Shown: piece after piece, positions 24,599 to 31,932 of the stretch | Layout: each line of letters starts with the position of its first letter | Position numbering within the stretch: position 1 is the first letter of the stretch | Assembly: GCA_964432205.1 (NCBI GenBank) | Contig: CAYSMK010000023.1 | Coordinates: 1 to 64,000 of the forward strand | DNA from: Geomobilibacter sp964432205 | GTDB taxonomy: Bacteria; Desulfobacterota; Desulfuromonadia; Geobacterales; DSM-12255 | DNA length: 64,000 nucleotides | Direction: 5' to 3' | Notes under the pieces: generated by a model | Databases searched by the model: none | What the model saw: only the letters and a program-made list of their open reading frames with translations | Told to the model about the DNA's origin: nothing | Program-made: the position numbers and the translations under genes

Positions 24599-26117
24599 CG
24601 GCGTCTATCCTCGGGAAAAGGGGTGCGGCCTTGGTGATGGCCGTTCCCGGCGGGAGTGATCCCCAGGCGAGTCCTGCCGAGGTGACTGGTGTTGTCCAGC
24701 CCAGGTAGCCGAGGGCCTTGGCCGCAGTGCCCGGCATGAAGGCGTTCAGGAGGAAGTAGACCAGGCGCTGGGACTCGATGAGTGAGTACATCACCGTAGC
24801 GAGCCGTTCTTTCTGGGCCGGGTCCTTGGCCAGGGTCCAGGGGGCAGTTTCGTCGATGTACTTGTTGCCGGCCGATACCACCTCCCAGATGGTCTGCAGC
24901 GCCTTACTGAATGCCTGCTCATCCATGTTGGCAGCCACTTGGGCGACCATTGCCTCGCTTTTCTCCCGATAGGCCAGGTCCACGGTGCTCGGTTCGCCGT
25001 AAGAAGGCAGGATACCGTCGAAGTATTTGTTCACCATGGCCGTGGAGCGGTTGAGCAGGTTCCCCAGGTCGTTGGCCAGGTCCGAGTTGATCCGGTTGAC
25101 CAGGGCCGCGTGGGAGAAATCGCCGTCCAGGCCGAACGGCACCTCCCTGAGGAGGAAGTAGCGGACCGCGTCGACGCCGTAGCGGTCGATGAGCATGTTC
25201 GGCTCCACCACGTTCTGCAGGCTCTTGCTCATCTTCTGTCCTTCCACGGTCCACCAGCCGTGGGCAAAGACCTTTTTAGGTACCGGCAGGCCGGCCGCCA
25301 TAAGAAAGGTCGGCCAATAGACCGCATGGAAGCGGAGGATGTCCTTGCCGATCAGGTGGACGTCGACCGGCCAGTAGTCGGCGAAGTTTCCACTCTCATC
25401 GGGATAGCCCAGGGCGGTGATGTAGTTGGTCAGGGCGTCGAACCAGACGTAGATGATGTGCCGGTCGTTTCCCGGTACCGGAATCCCCCAGTTGAAGGAG
25501 GTCCGGGAGACCGAGAGGTCGCGGAGACCTTCTTTCACGAAGGCGACGATCTCGTTCTTGCGGCTTTTGGGCTGGATGAAGTCCGGATTGGCTTCGATGT
25601 GGGCCAGGAGCTTTTCCTGGTATTTGCTCATCCGGAAGAAGTACGACTCTTCCTTAAGCTTCTCCACCGGACGGTTGCAGTCGGGACATTTGCCGTCCAT
25701 CAACTGGGTCTCGGTCCAGAAGGTTTCGCACGGGGTACAGTACCAGTCCTCGTATTCGTCCAGGTAGATATCCCCGGCATTCATGACCTTTTCGAAAAAG
25801 TGGGCGACCCCTTTCTTGTGCCGCTCCTGGGTGGTGCGGATGAAATCGGTGTAGTCGATGTCCAGCTTTTCCCACAGGGCCTGGAACCGCTTGACCACCC
25901 GGTCGGCCAGCTCCAGAGGGGTCTCGCCGGCCGCGTTGGCCGCTTTTTCCACCTTCTGGCCATGTTCGTCGGTGCCGGTCAGGAAAAAGACATCAAAGCC
26001 GCACATCCGCTTGTAGCGGGCCAGCACATCCGCGGCCAGGGTGGTGTAGGCATGGCCGATATGGGGGACATCATTGACGTAATAGATGGGGGTGGTGATA
26101 TAGTAGCGGCGGCTCAT
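24582..26117 (-). CDS. metG: Methionyl-tRNA synthetase
   Basis: This is a class Ia aminoacyl-tRNA synthetase of 511 residues. Motifs are YITTPIYYVNDVPHIGHAY with HIGH at residues 19-22, FLTGTDEHGQK, a zinc knuckle (CTPC and CPDC around residues 126-146), FDALTNYI and the KMSKS loop GQKMSKSLQN. It lacks the C-terminal EMAP-like tRNA-binding domain, as in the shorter MetRS form. Its ATG overlaps the ricT stop by 4 bp, so it is translated from the tmk-holB-ricT-metG transcript. The C-terminal five residues are encoded by repeat units. Confidence 0.95.
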   Translation of the reverse strand: MSRRYYITTPIYYVNDVPHIGHAYTTLAADVLARYKRMCGFDVFFLTGTDEHGQKVEKAANAAGETPLELADRVVKRFQALWEKLDIDYTDFIRTTQERHKKGVAHFFEKVMNAGDIYLDEYEDWYCTPCETFWTETQLMDGKCPDCNRPVEKLKEESYFFRMSKYQEKLLAHIEANPDFIQPKSRKNEIVAFVKEGLRDLSVSRTSFNWGIPVPGNDRHIIYVWFDALTNYITALGYPDESGNFADYWPVDVHLIGKDILRFHAVYWPTFLMAAGLPVPKKVFAHGWWTVEGQKMSKSLQNVVEPNMLIDRYGVDAVRYFLLREVPFGLDGDFSHAALVNRINSDLANDLGNLLNRSTAMVNKYFDGILPSYGEPSTVDLAYREKSEAMVAQVAANMDEQAFSKALQTIWEVVSAGNKYIDETAPWTLAKDPAQKERLATVMYSLIESQRLVYFLLNAFMPGTAAKALGYLGWTTPVTSAGLAWGSLPPGTAITKAAPLFPRIDAVTGDW

Positions 26118-27085
26118 GGTTTCTCCTTTTTCTCCCGCTGGTCACGGTTGCGGCGTCCCCGGTTTTGAGGGCGTCCGGAGCCCTGCTTTTCTCCTTTTCC
26201 CCTCTCTTCACGCTGGTTGCGGTTCTGCCCGCCCTGTTCGGCGGGTTGCGTGCGGGGGGGAGGCTGTGGTGCGGCGGTCTCGGTTATCTGTTCCCCGGAC
26301 ATGTCGTCCAACCGGCAGTGCACCTCCCGGTTGTCATCGGTTCTGAGGGTGAAGGATCGGTTGAGGATATCCAGCTTGGTGACTTCGCCGGAAACGTTGC
26401 CGCACTGAAAATGCTTGCCGCACTTGGGCATTCCCTTGCGCAGGTTGCAGTAGGTATCGAACTCGTATCCCAGGCAGCAGAGGAGCCGGCCGCACTGGCC
26501 GGAGATCTTGGTCGGATTGAGGGCCAGGTTCTGTTCCTTGGCCATTTTTACCGAAACGGGAGCGAAATCCCTGAGGAAGGAGCAGCAGCAGAGTTCCCGG
26601 CCACAGATGCCGATCCCCCCCACCAGTTTCGCTTCGTCCCGCACGCCGATCTGACGCATCTCGATCCGGGTGTGGAACTGGTGGGCCAGATCTTTCACCA
26701 GTTCCCGGAAATCGACCCGCCCTTCGGCCGTGAAGTAGAAGATGGCCTTGCTGCCGTCGTACAGGTACTCCACCTTGACCAGCTTCATATCCATGGCCCG
26801 TTCCTGGATCTTGGCTATGCAGAAGTCGGCGGCCTCTTTTTCGCGGGTTGCATTGCGGGCCGCGGCGGCAAGGTCGTCCGGTGTGACCAGCCTGAGAATC
26901 TGCTTGAGCCCGTCCGGCACTAGTTCCGGCGGATACTCACGGGGCGGGGTCACCACGGCGGCGATGCTCTTTCCCCGTTCGGTTTCGACGATGACCCGGT
27001 CGCCGGGGGCCAGCTCAAGGGAGCCGGCATCAAAATCATACAGCTTGTCGGCTGTATGGAATTGGACTTTTACGATTCTTGACAA
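26114..27085 (-). CDS. ricT: PSP1-domain protein RicT (YaaT homologue) with arginine-rich tail
   Basis: The PSP1 domain is recognised by YDGSKAIFYFTAEGRVDFRE, GIGICGRELCCCSFL and ISGQCGRLLCCLGYE, a dense cysteine set. In Bacillus, RicT with RicA and RicF forms an iron-sulfur complex controlling RNase Y and mRNA maturation. After about residue 270 the sequence is low complexity and rich in Q, R, K, E, N and G, probably disordered and RNA-binding. A TTG at 27085, preceded by GGAGG at 27091-27095 with 5 bp spacing, is taken as start (323 aa) rather than the TTG at 27097 that overlaps that site. It sits between holB and metG, an order also found in Firmicutes. Confidence 0.88.
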   Translation of the reverse strand: MSRIVKVQFHTADKLYDFDAGSLELAPGDRVIVETERGKSIAAVVTPPREYPPELVPDGLKQILRLVTPDDLAAAARNATREKEAADFCIAKIQERAMDMKLVKVEYLYDGSKAIFYFTAEGRVDFRELVKDLAHQFHTRIEMRQIGVRDEAKLVGGIGICGRELCCCSFLRDFAPVSVKMAKEQNLALNPTKISGQCGRLLCCLGYEFDTYCNLRKGMPKCGKHFQCGNVSGEVTKLDILNRSFTLRTDDNREVHCRLDDMSGEQITETAAPQPPPRTQPAEQGGQNRNQREERGKGEKQGSGRPQNRGRRNRDQREKKEKP

Positions 27086-27104
27086 TGTTTCCTCCAAGTA
27101 CTGC

Positions 27105-27174
27105 GGTTCAACGTTCTAGGTTCAAGGTTCAAGGTTCAAGGTATTATAACTTGGAACGTTGAACATTGAACCGG
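27105..27174. repeat. GTTCAAG heptamer inverted-repeat element, copy 3
   Basis: Units GGTTCAA, CGTTCTA, GGTTCAA, GGTTCAA, GGTTCAA, GGTATTA run rightward, followed by TAACTTG, GAACGTT, GAACATT, GAACCGG, all in 7-nt register. The element lies between holB and ricT inside one operon, so it does not simply mark transcript ends. Confidence 0.85.
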
Positions 27175-27175
27175 T

Positions 27176-28141
27176 TTATGCTGCCAGATTGATGAGCAGC
27201 CGGTCAATGGCCAGGCGCGTATTGACGTTTCGCTGCAGCGCCTGACGGGTTTCCATGATCCGCTCCAGCCGGGTGGTAACCCCGGCGGTCGTCGAACGAC
27301 CGGCAATGTCGGTCAGGAGCGGGATAAGGTCCTGGTTTGTCACCTCACCGCTGCCGGCGAGCATCAGCAGCACGTCGCGGTAAAAGCTGGCCAGAAGGTC
27401 GAGCAGCCTGGGCAGACGCTCCTTGTCGGCTGAGAGGTGCTCGGCCGTGGTGAACAGGGTTGCCATGTCTTTCAGGGTGAGGGTCGTGACGCTCCGGCAC
27501 AGGGGTTCCCGGCCGGCCAGCATATCCCCGTCGCTGAGCGAGAGGGCCTGGGTGAGGCTGCCGTCGGCAAGGGTTGCGGCAACCGCCGCGGTTTCGCGCG
27601 CAATCCCCTGACGACAGAGGGCTTCCTCAATGGTCTGGGTTGCCAGCCCCTGGAAGTTGACCTGCTGGCAGCGGGAGACAATGGTCGGCAGAACTGCGGC
27701 CGGGTTGTTGCTCACCAGGATCATGATGGCGTTGCCCGGAGGCTCTTCCAGGGTCTTCAGGAGCGCATTGGCCGCTGCCGGGTGGAAACGGTCGGCGCCG
27801 TCGATGATACATGCCTTGCGGGGCGCCTCGTAGGGGCGGAGCGACATCTCCCGCTGCAGGGTGCGTACCTGCTCGATCTTTATGTAGGTGCCGTCCGGCT
27901 CGATACCGTGAAGGTCCGGGTGGGAGCCGGCAGCCAGTTTCCGGCAGGTCGGACAGGCAGCGCAGGCGTCCGTTGCTCCGCTGTTGCAAAAGAGGGTGCT
28001 GACGAATGCCCTGGCCACGGTCCGCTTGCCGCAGCCGTCAGGGCCGCAGAAGAGATAGGCGTGGGCCACTTTGCCCGAGGCGATGACCCGCTGCAGCAGG
28101 GTGACCGTCGCGGTGTGACCGACGATGTCGCTGAAGGTCAC
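27176..28141 (-). CDS. holB: DNA polymerase III delta-prime subunit
   Basis: This clamp-loader subunit (321 aa) starts with a GTG that overlaps the tmk stop (GTGA). It has the AAA+ start FSDIVGH, HAYLFCGPDGCGKRT (Walker A), a zinc module with four cysteines (CNSG, CAACPTC), IDGADRFHPAAANALLKTLEEPP and the SRC motif. The frame continues upstream within tmk, but those residues are not holB-like. Together with tmk it forms the widely conserved tmk-holB pair. The other clamp-loader subunit holA lies at 50803-51804. Confidence 0.92.
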   Translation of the reverse strand: MTFSDIVGHTATVTLLQRVIASGKVAHAYLFCGPDGCGKRTVARAFVSTLFCNSGATDACAACPTCRKLAAGSHPDLHGIEPDGTYIKIEQVRTLQREMSLRPYEAPRKACIIDGADRFHPAAANALLKTLEEPPGNAIMILVSNNPAAVLPTIVSRCQQVNFQGLATQTIEEALCRQGIARETAAVAATLADGSLTQALSLSDGDMLAGREPLCRSVTTLTLKDMATLFTTAEHLSADKERLPRLLDLLASFYRDVLLMLAGSGEVTNQDLIPLLTDIAGRSTTAGVTTRLERIMETRQALQRNVNTRLAIDRLLINLAA

Positions 28142-28800
28142 GGCCTGCCCCCGGTAAGGCGTGCCGATGCCAGGGAAAAGAGCTCTGCGGCGGTTTCCTC
28201 TCTGCCGCGGCTGGCGTCGACCGTCACGAAACGCCGCGTCTCCTGGCGGGCCAGGGTCAGGTACCCCTCGCGCACCCGCTCGTGGAACTGGCGCGCCTCC
28301 TGTTCGAAACGCTCCTCTTTTGGTTCTCCGGCAGTCCCGCTGCGGCTGTCGTTTCTCGCAATGGCCCGGCTGAGGCCGATTTCCACCGGGCAATCCAGCA
28401 AAATGGTAAGATCCGGGGTCGCCCCGGCAGAGGCGAGCCGGTTCAACTGGCCGATGATTGCCTGATCCAGGCCGCGGCCGTAGCCTTGATAGGCGAGGGT
28501 GGCGTCGGTGAAACGGTCGCAGAGCACGGTCCGGCCGGCGGCCAGGGCCGGGGAAATGACCTCCTGCACATGCTGGGCGCGAGCCGCCGCATAGAGGAGG
28601 AGCTCGGCGAGCGGGACCATGGCCCTGTTGCCGGCATCCAGGAGGATGGCCCGCACCTGGTCGGCAATGGGGCACCCCCCGGGTTCGCGGGTGAGGAGAA
28701 CGGCGTGTCCCGCAGCCTCCAGGCGCTCGGCCAGGAGTCTGATCTGGGTGGTCTTGCCGCACCCTTCGATCCCCTCAAAGGTTATGAACAGGCCTGTCAT
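28138..28800 (-). CDS. tmk: Thymidylate kinase
   Basis: Thymidylate kinase makes dTDP from dTMP. The 220-residue protein carries the P-loop ITFEGIEGCGKTTQ, TREPGGCPIADQVR, the DR motif CDRFTDATLAYQGYGRG and a LID region rich in arginine and glutamate (PKEERFEQEARQFHERV). It is the first gene of the tmk-holB-ricT-metG operon and is divergent from rnc across a 123-bp gap. Confidence 0.95.
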   Translation of the reverse strand: MTGLFITFEGIEGCGKTTQIRLLAERLEAAGHAVLLTREPGGCPIADQVRAILLDAGNRAMVPLAELLLYAAARAQHVQEVISPALAAGRTVLCDRFTDATLAYQGYGRGLDQAIIGQLNRLASAGATPDLTILLDCPVEIGLSRAIARNDSRSGTAGEPKEERFEQEARQFHERVREGYLTLARQETRRFVTVDASRGREETAAELFSLASARLTGGRP

Positions 28801-28886
28801 GGCTCTCCTTGCCCTGTAAAACTGAAAGTATAGAGGAAGGGGGCGCGATTAATCAAGCTGAAAATCCCCTCAACAGGCCATATCTA

Positions 28887-28915
28887 TTGATAAAATGGGC
28901 TACTTTGCGTATAGT
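28887..28915 (+). promoter_or_regulatory. Sigma-70 promoter of rnc, probably leaderless
   Basis: TTGATA (28887-28892) and TATAGT (28910-28915) are 17 bp apart. Only 8 bp separate the -10 box from the rnc ATG at 28924, so transcription would start at or within a base or two of the start codon. No Shine-Dalgarno sequence is visible. Confidence 0.65.
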
Positions 28916-28923
28916 GCCGGGTC

Positions 28924-29637
28924 ATGGATGATACCGTTTCCCGGCAACTGGTCGAACTGCAGTCGGTCATCGGTCACCGCTTCGCCCGTCCCGCCCTGCT
29001 GGTCGAGGCCATGACCCACCGCTCCTTTGTTAACGAGAACCCGGCTGGGCATGAGACGGACAACCAGCGTCTCGAATTTTTTGGCGACGCGATCCTCGAT
29101 TTCAGTGTGAGCAGCCTCCTTTTCCGTCGCTTTCCCGCGAGCCGGGAAGGCGAGTTGACCCGCCTCAGGGCGCGGCTGGTGGATGAGGAAAATCTGGCCC
29201 GGATGGCTGCGCATATCGGCCTAGGCGCCTGTCTGCGTCTGGGACGCGGTGAGGAGCGGGACAATGGCCGCAGCAAGCCGTCACTCCTCGCCGACGCCTA
29301 TGAAGCGCTCTTGGCTGCCGTTTATCTGGATGGTGGCATGCCGGCCGTTGAAACGCTGATCTGTGCCCAGTTCGCGCCGCTTCTGGAGCAGGCCGCGCTG
29401 ACCGGGCTGCGGGACGATTACAAGACTATGCTCCAGGAACTGGCCCAGAACCTTTTCGGAGTGCCGCCGACGTACCGGGTGACCGGGGAGAGCGGACCTC
29501 CCCATCAGCGGACATATGTCGTGGCGGCCATTATCGGCGAAGAGACGGTCGGCATCGGCGAGGGCCGGAGCAAGAAGGGGGCTGAGCAGGCAGCGGCGAG
29601 GAGTGCGCTGGAGAAGCTTAAAGAACGCGAAGAGTGA
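28924..29637 (+). CDS. rnc: Ribonuclease III
   Basis: The 237-residue protein has the catalytic signature NQRLEFFGDAILDF (Glu51, Asp55), LLADAYEALLAAVYLDGG with the second metal-binding acid pair, and a C-terminal double-stranded-RNA-binding domain (DYKTMLQELAQ, then GEGRSKKGAEQAAA). It cleaves rRNA precursors and other duplex RNA. The start codon follows a promoter so closely that the mRNA is probably leaderless. The stop codon is made by a heptamer repeat unit (GAAGAGTGAA). A radical SAM gene and era follow. Confidence 0.95.
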   Translation: MDDTVSRQLVELQSVIGHRFARPALLVEAMTHRSFVNENPAGHETDNQRLEFFGDAILDFSVSSLLFRRFPASREGELTRLRARLVDEENLARMAAHIGLGACLRLGRGEERDNGRSKPSLLADAYEALLAAVYLDGGMPAVETLICAQFAPLLEQAALTGLRDDYKTMLQELAQNLFGVPPTYRVTGESGPPHQRTYVVAAIIGEETVGIGEGRSKKGAEQAAARSALEKLKEREE

Positions 29638-29692
29638 AATGTGAAGAGTGAAAAGAACAATTCGAGGCATCTGCCACGCTTCACACCTCTCC
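29629..29692. repeat. Heptamer-periodic repeat (GAAGAGT)n with inverted arm after rnc
   Basis: GAAGAGT, GAAATGT, GAAGAGT, GAAAAGA run from 29629 to 29656, and CTTCACACCTCTCC (29679-29692) is the complementary arm. The rnc TGA is formed at the first unit boundary, as at gmk and yicC. Confidence 0.75.
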
Positions 29693-29705
29693 AGGTTTCT
29701 GTTTC

Positions 29706-30761
29706 GTGAAAACGCCCATTGTCCCATTTTTCATCCCCCATCACGGCTGCCCGCATCGGTGCGTGTTCTGCAATCAACAGACCCAGACCGGGGCAGGGGC
29801 GCGGCTTCCGGATGCGGCAACGATCCTGGCGACCATTGATGCGTACCGGGCAAGCAGTTGCTGCGATTCCCCGGAGGTGGCGTACTACGGCGGAACGTTC
29901 ACCGCCCTGCCCCGCGCAGCGCAGGAAAGGTTCCTCGCGCCCCTCCAGCCCCTGTTGCGGGAGGGGGTGGTGCGCGCGGTCCGCGTCTCCACCCGTCCCG
30001 ATGCCATTACTCCGGAGGGGGTGGCGTTTCTGCGCGAGTGCGGGGTAACGACGGTGGAGCTCGGCGTCCAGTCCATGGACGATGCCGTGCTGGCTGCAGC
30101 GGGGAGAGGCCATACGGCGCACGACACCGTTACCGCCAGCCGCATCCTCCGGGAGGCCGGGATGCGGGTCGGGATGCAACTGCTGCCCGGCCTTCCCGGC
30201 GACACCCCGGAGAGTGCCCGGTCGTCACTCACTGAGGTGCTGGCCCTGGGTCCGGACTTTCTCCGGATCTATCCGCTGTTGGTGCTGGCCGATACCGAGT
30301 TGGCGGAGGCATACCGCTCGGGCGCCTTCTCTCCCTGGTCGCTGGCAGATACGGTGGCACTCTGCAAACTGCTTTTGCATCGTAGCGAACAGGCAGGAGT
30401 ACCGGTGATCCGGGTGGGGGTCCAGGCCTCGGATGAACTGGCCGCGCCGGGAACGATCCTGGCCGGGCCGTGGCATCCCGCCTTCCGGCAGTTGGTGGAG
30501 GGGGAGCGCTGGTTCGACCTGGTTGCCGCTCTGACGGCTGCACTGCCGGCAGCGGCCCGGGTAGAGCTGTCTGTCCCACCGGGGCGCCTCTCGGATCTCG
30601 TTGGGCAGCGAAGGGTCAACGTGGCCCGATGGAGGGAACATCTTGGGATCAGGGTTGTCCGGCCCAGCGAGGACCCCTCCCTGGGGCCAGGAGAGTGCCT
30701 GGTCCGGTGGAAGGGCGGACAGCGGCGGGGCGAGCTGCTGCGGGATCTGGTGTACGAATAG
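29706..30761 (+). CDS. Radical SAM protein, Elp3/coproporphyrinogen-oxidase-like
   Basis: The N-terminal PFFIPHHGCPHRCVFCNQQ gives the CX3CX2C [4Fe-4S] cluster site of radical SAM enzymes. It is followed by AYYGGTFTALP, VRVSTRPDAI, VELGVQSMDDAVL and QLLPGLPGDT, the pattern of the Elp3/NifB-like superfamily. No acetyltransferase domain follows, so it is not full Elp3. The C-terminal 130 residues are unassigned. It sits between rnc and era, which suggests an RNA-related or housekeeping role. Substrate unknown. GTG at 29706 is the only reasonable start. Confidence 0.82.
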   Translation: MKTPIVPFFIPHHGCPHRCVFCNQQTQTGAGARLPDAATILATIDAYRASSCCDSPEVAYYGGTFTALPRAAQERFLAPLQPLLREGVVRAVRVSTRPDAITPEGVAFLRECGVTTVELGVQSMDDAVLAAAGRGHTAHDTVTASRILREAGMRVGMQLLPGLPGDTPESARSSLTEVLALGPDFLRIYPLLVLADTELAEAYRSGAFSPWSLADTVALCKLLLHRSEQAGVPVIRVGVQASDELAAPGTILAGPWHPAFRQLVEGERWFDLVAALTAALPAAARVELSVPPGRLSDLVGQRRVNVARWREHLGIRVVRPSEDPSLGPGECLVRWKGGQRRGELLRDLVYE

Positions 30762-30825
30762 AGGTTCATCTGAAACAACGGTCGCACGCAGAGACGCAGA
30801 CCGGTCAGTAATAAGGAGACATACT

Positions 30826-31722
30826 TTGACAGAAGCAACTTTTCGTTCGGGCTTCGCCGCCCTGGTGGGCCGGCCGAACGTGGGCAAATCGACCCTCCTC
30901 AATCAGCTCCTCGGGGAGAAGGTCGTCATTACCTCGGACAAGCCCCAGACGACCCGCAACCGGATTCAGGGAATCCTGACCACGGACAGCTCCCAGACCG
31001 TCTTTGTCGACACGCCGGGGATCCACGTCGCCCGGTCCCGCATCAATCGGATGATGGTGGAGTCGGCCCTGTCCGCAGTGCGGGACGTGGACGTGGTCCT
31101 TTTCCTGGTGGAAGCCGACGCCGAACCGAGCCGGGAGGAGAAGGCCCTGCTGGAGGTCCTGGCCAAGGCCACGGCGCCGGTGCTGCTGGTGATCAACAAG
31201 ATCGACCGGGTGGCGAAGGAGACGCTGCTCGCCAGGATAGCGGCCTATGGAGCCGCTCACCCGTTCCGGGAGATCGTTCCCATCTCTGCCCTGAGCGGCG
31301 ACGGCGTGGAACTGTTGGCCCGGGTGGTAACCGGTTACCTGCCGCAAGGCCCTCCCTACTTCCCGGATGACCAGCTGACCGATGTGCCGGAGCGGTTCAT
31401 TGTCGCCGAGATGGTCCGGGAGCAGGTCTTCCGTCTGACCCGGGACGAGATCCCTTATGCGGTGGCGGTAACGGTGGATTCGTTCACGGAGCGGCCGGGT
31501 CAGGATCTGGTGGCCATTGCCGCGACCATTCATGTGGAGCGTGACTCCCAGAAAGGGGTCATCATCGGCCAGCGGGGGGCGATGCTGAAGAAGATTGGCA
31601 CTAACGCCCGCCGGGAGATCGAGAAGTTTCTGAACAGCCGGGTGTTCCTGGAGTTGTTCGTCAGGGTCAGCCACGGATGGAGTGAAAGCCCGGGCAAACT
31701 GAAGGAATTCGGATACGAGTGA
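30826..31722 (+). CDS. era: GTPase Era
   Basis: Era binds 16S rRNA 3' ends and assists 30S maturation. The 298-residue protein shows G1 GRPNVGKST (residues 15-23), FVDTPGIH, NKIDRV and a C-terminal KH domain with GQRGAMLKKIGTNARREIE. The frame is open far upstream, but TTG 30826 with AAGGAG at 30813-30818 gives the usual N-terminus. A short stretch with CGCAGAGACGCAGA, which I recall as a dispersed intergenic sequence in several bacteria, lies just upstream. Confidence 0.95.
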   Translation: MTEATFRSGFAALVGRPNVGKSTLLNQLLGEKVVITSDKPQTTRNRIQGILTTDSSQTVFVDTPGIHVARSRINRMMVESALSAVRDVDVVLFLVEADAEPSREEKALLEVLAKATAPVLLVINKIDRVAKETLLARIAAYGAAHPFREIVPISALSGDGVELLARVVTGYLPQGPPYFPDDQLTDVPERFIVAEMVREQVFRLTRDEIPYAVAVTVDSFTERPGQDLVAIAATIHVERDSQKGVIIGQRGAMLKKIGTNARREIEKFLNSRVFLELFVRVSHGWSESPGKLKEFGYE

Positions 31723-31727
31723 ACCTC

Positions 31728-31912
31728 AATCCGTGAGGCCGAGCACCCCGTGGAGCGAATGTCCCCGAGCGCCAGCCGCTGTAGGCGAAATGGAGCAAAG
31801 CCGGCCCATCCTGTCTGAGCCCGTTAGGGCGAGTTGATGGGCCGGCGCGAAATGAGCCGTACAGCGTCGGTGCGAGCGGGATGCCGAGCGGAGCGCTCGG
31901 CCCTTGCGGATT
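31728..31912. repeat. Large nested inverted-repeat element between era and der
   Basis: The outer arms are AATCCGTGAGGCCGAGC (31728-31744) and GCTCGGCCCTTGCGGATT (31895-31912). The inner arms are an exact 11-bp pair, GCCGGCCCATC (31800-31810) and GATGGGCCGGC (31836-31846). The parts between are partly complementary (CGCTGTA/TACAGCG). The element fills the whole gap and could fold into one long branched hairpin. Confidence 0.7.
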
Positions 31913-31932
31913 CACATGAAAGAGAGCATGGC

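Noticed and set aside
27176..28762. A single 528-codon holB-frame protein
   Set aside because: The first ~200 codons overlap tmk in another frame and carry no domain; holB starts at the GTG overlapping the tmk stop.
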